From the NCBI GenBank assembly GCA_018817515.1, contig JAHIUD010000040.1, forward strand, positions 1 to 61,122: a stretch of 61,122 bases of DNA. The letters are read 5' to 3'. Below, in pieces: positions 41,805 through 50,665 of this stretch. The number at the start of each line of letters is the position of its first letter. Position 1 is the first letter of the stretch. The notes under the pieces were generated by a model. That model was not told the origin of the DNA. It saw only the letters and a program-made list of their open reading frames with translations, and made no database searches. The DNA is from Pseudomonadota bacterium (lineage in GTDB: Bacteria > Desulfobacterota > Desulfovibrionia > Desulfovibrionales > Desulfovibrionaceae). Made by a program: the position numbers and the translations under genes.

Positions 41805-42716
41805 GTGGAAATATCGACTGAGAGCGAGCTGGGGCCTATCCGCCCAGCGGAGTGGCACAATTACGTCGCCTTTTTTTTGACGTTGCGCTGCAACCTGAAA
41901 TGTCCCTACTGCATCAATCTCCATGATGGAGGCTCGCGCAGCACCATGGGTAAGCGCACCATGGATGTGGAGAGCTGGATCAAGGCTGCCAACCGCCTGG
42001 AACTCCGGCCGGATTTGCCGCTGACCCTGCAGGGGGGGGAGCCCACGCTGTTTCCGGGATTCTTCCGCTTCGTCAACGCGCTGAAACCCGGCTTGAAGTG
42101 TGATCTGCTGACGAACCTCACCTTTGACGTCGCGGAGTTCATCGCCAACGTCCCCCGCGAGGTCTTCCTGCGAGAGGCTCCCTATGCCCCCATCCGGGTG
42201 AGCTACCACCCTGGCCAGAATGACATCGACGAGCTGGTGTGGCGGTATTTCCAGCTGGAGGAGGCCGGATTTCGCATCGGCATTTACGGCATTCTCCATC
42301 CGGACGAGGAGAAGCGCAGCCACATCCTCGCGACCAAAGAACGCTGCCTCAAGCTTGGGGTGGATTTCCGCACCAAGGAGTATCTGGGGGAGTGGCAGGG
42401 CCAGCTTTACGGGCAGTTCAAGTACCCCGGCTCGGTCATGGGCGGGCAGCTGCGCTCGTGCCGTTGCCGCACCGGGGAGTTGCTGGTCGACCCGGCGGGC
42501 CTGGTCTACAAGTGCCACGCCGACCTGCTTGAAGGCCGCGCGCCCTACGCCCACGTTTTGGATGCGGACCTCACGGCGGACGCCATCGACGAGTTCAGGG
42601 CGTGCGACAGTTACGGGGATTGCAATCCCTGCGACGTGAAGGTGAAGACCAATCGATTCCAGCAGTTTGGGCATACCTCTGTGGAGATAGTCGACGTGGA
42701 TGGTCTTGCCCAATGA
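41805..42716 (+). CDS. Radical SAM protein
   Basis: A 303-residue radical SAM enzyme with the cluster motif Cys29, Cys33, Cys36 ('CNLKCPYC') and 'LQGGEPTLFPGF', the SAM-contacting GGE motif. The C-terminus keeps three or more cysteines ('CRCRTGELLVDPAGLVYKCHADLL...CDSYGDCNPCDVK'), an auxiliary-cluster SPASM/twitch-like region. Start GTG 41805 is preceded by GGGAG. The stop overlaps the next start (ATGA at 42713). Substrate unknown; a sugar is likely from context. Confidence 0.8.
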   Translation: MEISTESELGPIRPAEWHNYVAFFLTLRCNLKCPYCINLHDGGSRSTMGKRTMDVESWIKAANRLELRPDLPLTLQGGEPTLFPGFFRFVNALKPGLKCDLLTNLTFDVAEFIANVPREVFLREAPYAPIRVSYHPGQNDIDELVWRYFQLEEAGFRIGIYGILHPDEEKRSHILATKERCLKLGVDFRTKEYLGEWQGQLYGQFKYPGSVMGGQLRSCRCRTGELLVDPAGLVYKCHADLLEGRAPYAHVLDADLTADAIDEFRACDSYGDCNPCDVKVKTNRFQQFGHTSVEIVDVDGLAQ

Positions 42717-43657
42717 AAATACTCATCATCAAGCTTGGCTACTCGGAGACCCTTGACCCCGAAATGGGCAAGGTCACCAGCCTGGGCGACGTGCTGCGGA
42801 CGACTCCGCTGCTCACGGCCCTGTTGGAGCTGCACCCCAGCGCCCAGATCACCTGGCTGGTAGACGAGGCGGCCTTTGGCCTGCTGGCGGGCAACATGCT
42901 GATCCACCGCATCCTCGTGGCGGACGCCTTTGTGCCCTTCCAGCTGATGCGCGAGAAATTCGATATCGTCATCAACCTGGAGAAGCATCCCGGCGTGTGC
43001 GCACTGGCCGACATGGTCGACGCCTGGGCCCGGTACGGCTTCCGGTTCGACGCGGCCTCCGGGACCTACCTGGCCTACGAGAAGGGCCAGGCATTTATCG
43101 ATTACATCCGGGACAAGGGCCAGCCCCTGTCCGACCGTTCCCCCTGGCAGCAGAACCTCATCGAGATGCTGGGCCTGGAGTGGAAGGAACAGCCGTATGT
43201 CCTGGGCTACCAGCCCGGCACAGAGGTGCGCTTCGATGTTGGTCTGAATCATCTGGTCGGTTCCAAATGGCCCACCAAACGTATGCCGGAGGCCCGCTGG
43301 GCAGAGGTCGCCAACGCCCTGGAGGCCCGCGGCCTGAGCGTCTCCTGGCAGGAGGGCCTCGACAATATCCAGTGCTATTGCGACTGGCTGTCTTCGTGCC
43401 GGGTGGTGCTGACGCAGGACAGCCTGGGGCTGCACCTGGCGCTGGCCTTGAAGCGTCGTGTCGTCGGCCTTTTCGGCCCCTCGGACCCGCAGGAGGTGTT
43501 CCTCTATGGCAGCGGTGAGCTGCACCGCCACGAGGGCTGCCCGCACATGCCCTGCTGCCAGCCGCACTGCGCCTGGGAGGAGCATTGCATGTCCTCCATC
43601 GCTACGGAGCCGATCATCGAGGCTGTGCTGCGCCAACTCCAGGCAGGGGAACGGTGA
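42713..43657 (+). CDS. GT9 (heptosyltransferase-type) glycosyltransferase
   Basis: A 314-residue glycosyltransferase of family 9. Typical features are N-terminal 'ILIIKLGYSETL...VTSLGDVLRTTPLLTALLELHPSAQITWLVDE', and C-terminal 'QDSLGLHLALALKRRVVGLFGPSDPQEV', the donor-binding region that normally reads DSGPMHLA. GT9 enzymes transfer heptoses or related sugars to lipopolysaccharide. The middle is somewhat shortened. ATGA overlap with the radical SAM gene and TGATG overlap with the next methyltransferase show a coupled operon from 41805 to 44595. Confidence 0.8.
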   Translation: MKILIIKLGYSETLDPEMGKVTSLGDVLRTTPLLTALLELHPSAQITWLVDEAAFGLLAGNMLIHRILVADAFVPFQLMREKFDIVINLEKHPGVCALADMVDAWARYGFRFDAASGTYLAYEKGQAFIDYIRDKGQPLSDRSPWQQNLIEMLGLEWKEQPYVLGYQPGTEVRFDVGLNHLVGSKWPTKRMPEARWAEVANALEARGLSVSWQEGLDNIQCYCDWLSSCRVVLTQDSLGLHLALALKRRVVGLFGPSDPQEVFLYGSGELHRHEGCPHMPCCQPHCAWEEHCMSSIATEPIIEAVLRQLQAGER

Positions 43658-44595
43658 TGCCCCACTTCAAGTTTGCGGTGCAACCGCAGTTTGCCCCCGA
43701 GGCTCCGGGCGGCCTTTTGAAAGGTCAAATAATTCACGACTGGCTCCAGAGCCAGGCCCTCGCCATGTCTGACGCCGCTCCAGGGGAGCAGGATTTCACC
43801 GCCCTTTCGGAGCGTTTGCTGCTCTCCGGGCAGAAGGACTTCCTCATCTGGGACGACCTGCTCAAGGCCGCGGAGATGAGTTACTTCGCGGACCAAACTC
43901 CGCTCAAGGGGCCGTCCATCGATTTCTGCTGCGGCTTCGGGTTCTGGACCAGCAGGATTCTGGGCAAGATCGACGTCGGGGTGGACCTTTTCCCGGAAAA
44001 GGGCGCTTATGCCCGCACCGTCGAGGAGTTCGTGTCGCGTGGTTTCATCGGCGGGGCCTACCGCTCGGTGCTGCAGGCCGACGTGACCGGCCCCCTGCCC
44101 CTGCCCGACGACTTCTTCGAAAGCATCATCTCGGTCTGCTCCCTGGAGCATATCGAACGCGCCGACAAGGTCCTGGCGACCATGGCCCGCATCCTCAAGC
44201 CTGGCGGGCGGGCCTATTTCAGCCTGCAAACGGGCCGCTACATCGAAACCTTCGAAGAGATATTCCACCCGGACTATGTGAACTGGGTGCGCGAGAGCTT
44301 CACCATCCATGTGGACCGCACCTGGAGGGAGTGGGAGGATATGCTGGGCCAGGCTGGCCTGACCATCGAGCACAGGAGATTCGTGCTTTCCGAGCGCGAG
44401 ATGAAGCTCAAGGCCTTGACCTACTGGAAGAACCCCTTCGCACCGGTCCTGGGCGAGCTGGAGCTGGGGCAGGCCGTCAAGGACATTCCGGAGTTCCGCC
44501 GTCATTATTATGACAAGGTGCGCCAGTGGAGCCGCAGCGAGGTCGATCCCGACGAGGCGTCCATTGTCTGCTTCACCTGCAGGAAGAAGAGTTGA
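43657..44595 (+). CDS. SAM-dependent methyltransferase
   Basis: A 312-residue class I methyltransferase. The SAM motif is degenerate ('IDFCCGFGFWTSRILGKIDVGVDLFPEK'), followed by 'FFESIISVCSLEHIERADKVLATMARILKPGGRAYFSLQTGRY'. The last block is clearly Methyltransf_11-like. It overlaps the GT9 stop (TGATG). Possibly it modifies the sugar added by that transferase; inference. Confidence 0.75.
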   Translation: MPHFKFAVQPQFAPEAPGGLLKGQIIHDWLQSQALAMSDAAPGEQDFTALSERLLLSGQKDFLIWDDLLKAAEMSYFADQTPLKGPSIDFCCGFGFWTSRILGKIDVGVDLFPEKGAYARTVEEFVSRGFIGGAYRSVLQADVTGPLPLPDDFFESIISVCSLEHIERADKVLATMARILKPGGRAYFSLQTGRYIETFEEIFHPDYVNWVRESFTIHVDRTWREWEDMLGQAGLTIEHRRFVLSEREMKLKALTYWKNPFAPVLGELELGQAVKDIPEFRRHYYDKVRQWSRSEVDPDEASIVCFTCRKKS

Positions 44596-44692
44596 CGTTG
44601 GGAGAGTGCGCCGCCGGGGCTGACCCTGGCCTGTCAGGGCGATGCCCCAAAACCGCTCGCCCGGAGCCGTGCGCTTGAATCAAGGAGCAGCC

Positions 44693-45853
44693 ATGCAGTG
44701 CCCTCTGTGTAACGGTCCGGCGGAGATCGTCTTCCGGCGGTGTGGCCAGCCTGGCAGCGTGCACATGCCGCCGGGGCAGACCGTGGAGCTCGCCATAGCC
44801 GGCTGCCGGGACTGCGGTTTCTTCTGGAACGTGGACGCCTTTGCCGATCCTGTGGCCTTCACGGCCCTGCTGGCCCCGGCTTACAGGGCTTACAACCTGC
44901 TGGACAACGACCTGCACGGCTTCCCGTTGGTCGACGAGCGGACGCGGACGGCCAAGGGCTTCCTTGACGCACACTGCCATTGGCCAGCCTTGTCCTATGT
45001 CGTCGAGGTCGGCTCCAATCGTGGTGATTTCCTGGCCTATCTGAAGCAGTGCCACGCCCACCTGCAGCTGCTGGGGGTGGAGAGCTCGCCCCTGTCCCTG
45101 GTGGGAGTGCCTACGCTCTTCAACGATGTCCACGACATCCATTTCTCGCCCAGCTTCGACCTGGTCATAGCCCGCCAGGTGCTGGAGCACATGGCTGACC
45201 CGCTGCGCTTCCTGTTGCACCTGGCATCCTTTGTTCGCGAGGGGGGCTGGCTCCTGATTGAAGTGCCGGTGCTGGAAAACGAGCTGGCGGAGGGCGTGGA
45301 CCCTTGGGTGGTGGAGCATGTGGGTCACTATTCCGCGCGTGCTCTGGAGGTTCTCGGGCAGCGCGCGGGCCTGACGCTTGTCGCCGTGGAGGATTCCTAC
45401 CAGTTCAGCGCGCTGTTCCGCAGGGCTCCGCATCCCGGCCCGCTGTTCACCGGCATCAGCAACGCGCGCTGGGAACAGGTGCGCGCCTTCCTCGCCGGGG
45501 TGGAGGAGCAACAGGCCCGGTGGCGCGAGTGGGCGGAGCAGGGCGGGGCGATCTGCTTCTATGGGGCGAGCAACGTCTATTTGGCGATCAGCGCCGCGTT
45601 GCGGCAGGCCTGGGGCGAGGACTTCTGGCGGGACTGCCGCCTGACCCTTGTGGATGACTCCCCGAGCAGGCATGCCGAGGAGGTGGGCGGCCTCCGGGTG
45701 CAGTCCCTGGAGTCATACGCGCCAGAGGGCAAGACGCTCTATGTCGTTTGCGCCATGTACCAGTACCACCGGCAAAAGATGGTGCCCAGGGTCTTGGCCC
45801 GCATGGGGCCCGAGGACCGGCTGAGCGCCATGTGGACGCCGTTGCCGCGCTGA
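44693..45853 (+). CDS. C-methyltransferase-like protein with zinc ribbon and C-terminal Rossmann domain
   Basis: A 386-residue protein built like the sugar C-methyltransferases (TylCIII type). It has an N-terminal zinc-binding part ('CPLCNG', 'CRDCGFFWN'), a SAM domain ('VVEVGSNRGDFLAYLKQ', 'LVIARQVLEHMADPLRFL') and a C-terminal Methyltransf_14-like domain ('ICFYGASNVYLAISAALRQ...LTLVDDSPSRHAEEVGGLRVQSLES'). The start ATG 44693 has AAGGAG upstream. In better known members this trio adds a methyl to a carbon next to a keto group of a nucleotide sugar. The substrate here is not known. Confidence 0.75.
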   Translation: MQCPLCNGPAEIVFRRCGQPGSVHMPPGQTVELAIAGCRDCGFFWNVDAFADPVAFTALLAPAYRAYNLLDNDLHGFPLVDERTRTAKGFLDAHCHWPALSYVVEVGSNRGDFLAYLKQCHAHLQLLGVESSPLSLVGVPTLFNDVHDIHFSPSFDLVIARQVLEHMADPLRFLLHLASFVREGGWLLIEVPVLENELAEGVDPWVVEHVGHYSARALEVLGQRAGLTLVAVEDSYQFSALFRRAPHPGPLFTGISNARWEQVRAFLAGVEEQQARWREWAEQGGAICFYGASNVYLAISAALRQAWGEDFWRDCRLTLVDDSPSRHAEEVGGLRVQSLESYAPEGKTLYVVCAMYQYHRQKMVPRVLARMGPEDRLSAMWTPLPR

Positions 45854-46102
45854 GGGGCGTGGTTCTAAAAGTCGAAGACACAGCACTCCATCTCGTCCCT
45901 CCTGCCTGCATCAGGTAGAACTTCGATCCGATGTGCTCGATTGCGATGTGTTGAAAAGGTTGTCTAGCGTTCAAAACAAATATTTATTGCATGCACATTA
46001 TGTTTGTACAATTCTACCACAAGATTTGAACAGAGCTATTTATGGAGGTCTGCTCCGCCAAGACCTCGCACAGTAAAGATAGGGTAATGTAAAAGCGCGA
46101 CA
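45854..46102. other. AT-rich spacer between convergent genes, 249 bp
   Basis: Marks the boundary of an AT-rich block. It has no obvious hairpin followed by a T tract, and no gene. It lies between the plus-strand methyltransferase and the minus-strand AT-rich gene. Confidence 0.35.
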
Positions 46103-47320
46103 CTAATCCCAAACGTACTGGGAATGGCTGACAACGACGTCAAACTCGGGAGCGTTTTGCTTTAGCTGAGCAATAATGCTTTCGAAGTGGCATGAGCAGA
46201 TGAATATTGGCAGTTTGGGCATAGAATTCAAATCAAAAGGCGTTACAACTGGAACGCCGTCCTTTGTCGTTCCAATTTTGAAAGAATCATTCTCAATGAA
46301 AGCTTTAATGTTATGCCCTTTAAAAATGTCCTTAACGCCTTCGAAAAATCCTCCGGTGCCCCAAATATAAACGTCCTTCGCATTGATGTTTACAAGAACA
46401 TCTGAGAAGTAGCGAGCCGCCGCCGCAAGTCCTGACCCAGAAGGGCCAAATGCGCAATCATCTTTCAGCGCATCAAATTGGCCCCAACCAAAGTCTGGAA
46501 TTTCCAGTTTGCTGATGCTGTAATATTCTTCTAGCAATCCTGTTCTATCGAGGTAGCTTCGCTGTACAAAGAATGCATAATGAGAAATTATTGTAGACCC
46601 ACAGAACGCATTTAACTTTCCCATCTCAACAGGCTTGTCAACCGTGAGATAAAATTCATCAAGCTTCCAGTGAGGTATAACGCCCCCAAACGCAGCGAAG
46701 TCTTCGCCAAACCAGGCGCAGCAGTTAATGGATATTGTAAAGTTAAACATAAAATCGTCATACCTAAACATGTCAAGAGAACCTTGCCTGTATTGATCGA
46801 GGAAGAGTTTGTGAACGCGTTCAGCAAAAAGATTGTCTGCATATGTTACACCATCTCCTGCCCACGGTGATACATTAGTCAAACTCTGCTCGTCAAGCAG
46901 TCCATAACATTTGTGCATATATGTACAAACAGCGTTGTTGATTGTCATTGGAAGACACAAGAAAGCGTTACGTTTATTTATGCGGAAGTCGACAAACTTT
47001 TCAAAAAAATCATTTTCTATAAATACAACGTCGTCATCTAGCTTGATGTATATTGTGTTCGCTTGTATTGCTGTTTGGTAGAATCGACCTACATTGTCCG
47101 TTCTGACAGCGCTCTTCATTGGAGGAGCGGCGACGAGATGTATCTTGTCAAACATGCCAGCGACAATATCCATATATCTCAGGTCATTATCGTTAGACGT
47201 GTTCACCCACAGGTGGATTTCATCGATAATTTCTTCGCTGACGAGGTACGGGATCAAAGCATGCAGGTAGCGCCTTCTTCCCGCGGGGACAACGCAGACA
47301 ACCTTCAACCCTTTGCGCAT
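46103..47320 (-). CDS. Putative glycosyltransferase (AT-rich) with C-terminal Rossmann domain
   Basis: A 405-residue protein clearly more AT-rich than its neighbours. The N-terminal part is GT-A-like: 'KVVCVVPAGRRRYLHALIPYLVS', then 'IYIKLDDDVVFIENDFFEKFVDF', a DxD-like metal site. The last 90 residues ('DVYIWGTGGFFEGVKDIFKGHNIKAFIENDSFKIGTTKDGVPVVTP') form a small Rossmann-like domain also found at the end of three other proteins here. AGGAG precedes the start. The AT content suggests recent transfer. Confidence 0.6.
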   Translation of the reverse strand: MRKGLKVVCVVPAGRRRYLHALIPYLVSEEIIDEIHLWVNTSNDNDLRYMDIVAGMFDKIHLVAAPPMKSAVRTDNVGRFYQTAIQANTIYIKLDDDVVFIENDFFEKFVDFRINKRNAFLCLPMTINNAVCTYMHKCYGLLDEQSLTNVSPWAGDGVTYADNLFAERVHKLFLDQYRQGSLDMFRYDDFMFNFTISINCCAWFGEDFAAFGGVIPHWKLDEFYLTVDKPVEMGKLNAFCGSTIISHYAFFVQRSYLDRTGLLEEYYSISKLEIPDFGWGQFDALKDDCAFGPSGSGLAAAARYFSDVLVNINAKDVYIWGTGGFFEGVKDIFKGHNIKAFIENDSFKIGTTKDGVPVVTPFDLNSMPKLPIFICSCHFESIIAQLKQNAPEFDVVVSHSQYVWD

Positions 47321-47630
47321 CAGCTTTCTCCTTCAGGGCCCTCAAGGGGTCTCTTTGTTATGAAACTCTACAGATGAGCAAATGTTGCGCCAACGGATCT
47401 AGTCGTTGTGGTGAGTGTCCTGCCGTCGCAGCCGATGCCCCGCGAGGGTAGGGTTGTTGTGACCAAATATCTTTCTGTTTGATGATACCATATAGTGGCG
47501 CGATTGACCATTTTTGCAAGTCCCTAAGCATTAAAACAATACTGTTGCTAGGTTACGGAGTCGGTGTGTCACACGTGACTGCCACATTGAACACCTGCTC
47601 GATGGCGAGATGGTTCATTATTCGCAAACG
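47321..47630. other. AT-rich spacer, 310 bp
   Basis: No gene is seen. It probably contains the promoter of the minus-strand gene 46103-47320, but no clear promoter pair is assignable. Confidence 0.35.
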
Positions 47631-48731
47631 TCAAAGAAGAATCAGCTTTCCATTAAAGAGTGGAATCTTCGATAGCTCGTTGTAAATAGGCATGCAATTT
47701 GGTGTTGATATTAGCACATTGTCAATATTCCCTATGTTGTCAATGCAGTACTGTTGAGGCACTATACTAATCCCTGCGATGTTACTGCCATGTTTTCGTG
47801 TGTCTTTGTCGACTATGAATTTGACATAATATGCAAGTTTAGGGAAGTTGGTAAGCATTCGTTCAGTGAAGTCACCACCACACCAAATTGCGATTCTTTG
47901 TTGTGTCCCAACCGTCAATCGCTCAGACTCGAGATTCTCGATAAGGATTCTCTGTCTGTAGTCGTGTAGGCTTTCATCGCTACGTTCTGCTCCACCCCAA
48001 AGATGCTGATACAATTCCTGCGTTGGGGTCGTGTTAGAAGTCGAGTCCTTCATTTTCCTGGCGACAAAGTACAGAAGCGCTCCCTGGAATAGCGAGAAGG
48101 GAAGTTTTGAAATGTGCTCAAAGATGTACCATCCGTCCGAATTAACGAATATATATTTCATCTCGAGGATTTGATAGCCATTGGCTTGATAGTATTCCTT
48201 TAACAGGCAGGGAGAAAACTGATAGAAGCCGTGATCTACAAATCCATTTGTTGGGGCAAGATGTATAATTATGCCACCATTTTTAAGTAGGTGATGCACT
48301 GTGGCGAATGCATTTACTGGATTGAAAACGTGCTCTATTGTACCACCATTGTAAATTACATCAAATTGTTCAGGTATTTGATCGTTGTTGCTGCTATTTA
48401 AGTCGATAATGTAATCAGCATTTTCATAGTCATTTGCATCTGAGGAATATGCATCTACACCAAGTGCTCCAAAAAATGTTTTATCGTTTAGATACTGTAC
48501 GCCAATGTCGGTTCTGTAGTAGGTGTTGTTTTTTATATGTCCCGAGATGTCATTTATAAAGATGATCCGACCCCCATCTTTCGAAGCAAATCCTCCAAGC
48601 TCAAGAGCTTTCAGGAATTGCTCGTCCGTGAGTTCCACGGTCTGTCTGCCTAGTTGTAGCAGCTTCCCCTTGCACTTCAGCTTGGAGAAAGTCTTTGCGA
48701 ACAAGGCTGCGACTTCAAAGTTGATGCCCAT
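47631..48731 (-). CDS. Putative SAM-dependent methyltransferase (AT-rich) with C-terminal Rossmann domain
   Basis: A 366-residue protein of AT-rich composition. The middle contains a methyltransferase-like segment with a weak motif I but recognisable 'FDVIYNGGTIEHVFNPVNAFATVHHLLKNGGIIIHLAPTNGF', and the C-terminus carries the 'RIAIWCGGDFTERMLTNFPKLAYYVKFIVDKDTRKHGSNIAGI' Rossmann domain. GGAGG lies 5 bases before the start. Without a standard N-terminal motif I it may be a catalytically divergent methyltransferase. Composition indicates acquisition together with the 46.1 kb gene. Confidence 0.55.
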   Translation of the reverse strand: MGINFEVAALFAKTFSKLKCKGKLLQLGRQTVELTDEQFLKALELGGFASKDGGRIIFINDISGHIKNNTYYRTDIGVQYLNDKTFFGALGVDAYSSDANDYENADYIIDLNSSNNDQIPEQFDVIYNGGTIEHVFNPVNAFATVHHLLKNGGIIIHLAPTNGFVDHGFYQFSPCLLKEYYQANGYQILEMKYIFVNSDGWYIFEHISKLPFSLFQGALLYFVARKMKDSTSNTTPTQELYQHLWGGAERSDESLHDYRQRILIENLESERLTVGTQQRIAIWCGGDFTERMLTNFPKLAYYVKFIVDKDTRKHGSNIAGISIVPQQYCIDNIGNIDNVLISTPNCMPIYNELSKIPLFNGKLILL

Positions 48732-48770
48732 ATGATCCTCCGTGTTTTCACTCTATGGTATCATCCTGCC

Positions 48771-49541
48771 CTAGAAGTCGAGGGCTGCGGCCATCACCGC
48801 GTTCCAGGACTTCTCCGTGGGCTCCACCCGTGTCAGCCATTCGTAATGGAAAAGCAGGCGAAAGCCGCACCCGGCCAGATGATCGCGCAGCTCCGGCTCG
48901 AAGAAGTAGCGCATGCTGTGGACTTCCTCGGTCTGGCTGATGCGGTCGGCGCCTTTGTCGTGGGCGAAGATGGTATAATGCACGTCCACCAGGTTGCGGC
49001 CAGGGTGCGTGTGCGGCTCGGCAATGCGCGTGATCTTGAGCGCGTCGCTCTCCAGACGCTTCACCGCCACCTTGGGCGGGTCCGCGAGGACCCCGGGGCC
49101 GTGCCAGAAATCGAACAGGAAGATCCCACCGGGAGCGAGATGGCTTCGCGCGGTCGCCAGCATGGCCTGCAGGTCTTCGGTGGCGGTCTGGTAGCTCAGC
49201 ACATGAAACAGCGCCGCGACAACATCGAAGCGCTGCCCCAGCCGGAGCGAACGGACATCGCCAAACCGGAAGCTGACGGTCTTTTGCCTCTCCGGTGCGG
49301 CCAAGAGCTTCGCCTTGGCGAGCTCGAGGCTCACGGCGGAGAAATCAACGCCCGTGACCTCGTACCCGAGCTCGGCCAGCGGGAAAGCGTGGCCGCCCGT
49401 GCCGCAGCCCAGGTCCAGCAGCGTGGCCGCGCCGGGGCGCTGGGCCTGGACCAGTCCGTGGACGTAGCGCGCCTCGCCCGGGTAGTCCTTACCATTGTAC
49501 AGCAGGTCGTAATAGTTTGAGTAATCCTGGAAGATGTTCAT
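48771..49541 (-). CDS. Class I SAM-dependent methyltransferase
   Basis: A 256-residue methyltransferase with clear motif I 'LLDLGCGTGGHAFPLAELGYEVTGVDFS' and 'FDVVAALFHVLSYQTATEDLQAMLATARSHLAPGGIFLFDFWHG', the pattern of Methyltransf_25-type O/N-methyltransferases. The start overlaps the stop of the aminotransferase (ATGA), so it is coupled to it. It may methylate the amino sugar made by that enzyme; inference. Confidence 0.85.
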   Translation of the reverse strand: MNIFQDYSNYYDLLYNGKDYPGEARYVHGLVQAQRPGAATLLDLGCGTGGHAFPLAELGYEVTGVDFSAVSLELAKAKLLAAPERQKTVSFRFGDVRSLRLGQRFDVVAALFHVLSYQTATEDLQAMLATARSHLAPGGIFLFDFWHGPGVLADPPKVAVKRLESDALKITRIAEPHTHPGRNLVDVHYTIFAHDKGADRISQTEEVHSMRYFFEPELRDHLAGCGFRLLFHYEWLTRVEPTEKSWNAVMAAALDF

Positions 49542-50665
49542 GCCAGCACGCTCCGCAGGGCGGCAGCGGCCCGCTCTATGTGCTCGTCCCGCAGGGCGAG
49601 ACCGCTGGGCAGGTAGAAGCCGCGCCGGGCCAGCCGCTCGGCGTGGGGATGGCGTTCCTCCCGGAACAGGCCCATGCGCATGAACACAGGCTGCTCGTGC
49701 ATGGGCCAGAAAAAGGGCCGCGTGCCGATGCCTTCGCGGTGCAGCCGCTGCATGGCCTCGGGCACGGTGAGGCCCAGCGTCTCGTCAAGCACCACGCCGA
49801 AGACCCAATAGACGTTGTCTGCCCAGGGCGTCGCCGCCTGCGGCAGTTGGAGGCCGGGCACATCGGCCAGCAGGCGCTGGTAGCGGGCGCCTATGGCCCT
49901 CTTGCGCGCCAAGAATTCGTCCAGCCGCTCAAGCTGCGCCACCCCGAGGGCCGCCTGCAGGTTGGTCATGCGCAGGTTCCAGCCGAGTTCCTCGTGCACG
50001 AAGCGCCGTCCGGGCTGGAAGCATAGGTTGCGCAGGCTGCGGCAGCGTTCCGCCAGGTCCGGGTCGTCGGTGATGATCATGCCGCCTTCGCCGGTGGTGA
50101 CGTGCTTGTTGGGGTAGAAGCTGAACACGCCCAGGTGCCCGATGCCGCCGCAGGGCTTGCCCGCGCAGGTCTGGCCGATGGCCTCCGCGGCGTCCTCGAT
50201 GACGGCCAGGCCGTGCTGCTGGGCAAGCTCCATGAGCGGCGCCATGTCCACGGGCAGGCCGTAGAGGTGCACCGGCATCAGGGCGCGCGTGCGCGGGGTG
50301 ATGCGTGCAGCCACCTGGGCCACATCCATGTTCCAGGTCAGCGGATCGCAGTCCACGAGAACGGGGGTGGCGCCGCAGCGCACCACGGCTGCGGCGCAGG
50401 AGATGATGGTGAAGGCGGGCAGGATGACCTCGTCGCCCGGGGCCAGGTTCAGCGCCGCCACGGCAGCCTCCAGTGCGGCGGTGCCGTTGGTTACGGCGAT
50501 GCCGAAGCGCTTGCCCACCCGTGCGGCCATGGCCTGCTCGAAGCGCTCCACAAAGGGACCCTCGGAGGATATCCAGCCGGTTTTAATGCACTGCGCCAGA
50601 TAGCGATGCTCGTTGCCGTCCAGGAGCGGCTCGTTCACCGGGATGAAGCCGGAGGTGTCAGGCAT
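49538..50665 (-). CDS. DegT-family aminotransferase, perosamine-synthase-like
   Basis: A 375-residue PLP aminotransferase. 'GWISSEGPFVERFE', 'VTNGTAALEAAV', 'VIEDAAEAIG' and the active-site Lys187 in 'FSFYPNKHVTTGEGGM' match GDP-perosamine synthases (RfbE/Per type), which use GDP-4-keto-6-deoxymannose. The Gmd part of the fusion at 3.6 kb would supply this substrate, though 45 kb away. I chose the ATG at 50665 with GGAGA upstream; an ATG at 50680 is less well placed. The start overlaps the radical SAM stop. Confidence 0.8.
   Translation of the reverse strand: MPDTSGFIPVNEPLLDGNEHRYLAQCIKTGWISSEGPFVERFEQAMAARVGKRFGIAVTNGTAALEAAVAALNLAPGDEVILPAFTIISCAAAVVRCGATPVLVDCDPLTWNMDVAQVAARITPRTRALMPVHLYGLPVDMAPLMELAQQHGLAVIEDAAEAIGQTCAGKPCGGIGHLGVFSFYPNKHVTTGEGGMIITDDPDLAERCRSLRNLCFQPGRRFVHEELGWNLRMTNLQAALGVAQLERLDEFLARKRAIGARYQRLLADVPGLQLPQAATPWADNVYWVFGVVLDETLGLTVPEAMQRLHREGIGTRPFFWPMHEQPVFMRMGLFREERHPHAERLARRGFYLPSGLALRDEHIERAAAALRSVLA

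Noticed and set aside
39414..42713. Very long open frame of about 1100 codons on the minus strand
   Set aside because: It is antisense to the plus-strand glycosyltransferase and radical SAM genes, which have clear motifs. GC-rich DNA leaves such antisense frames open; the product has no family motif.
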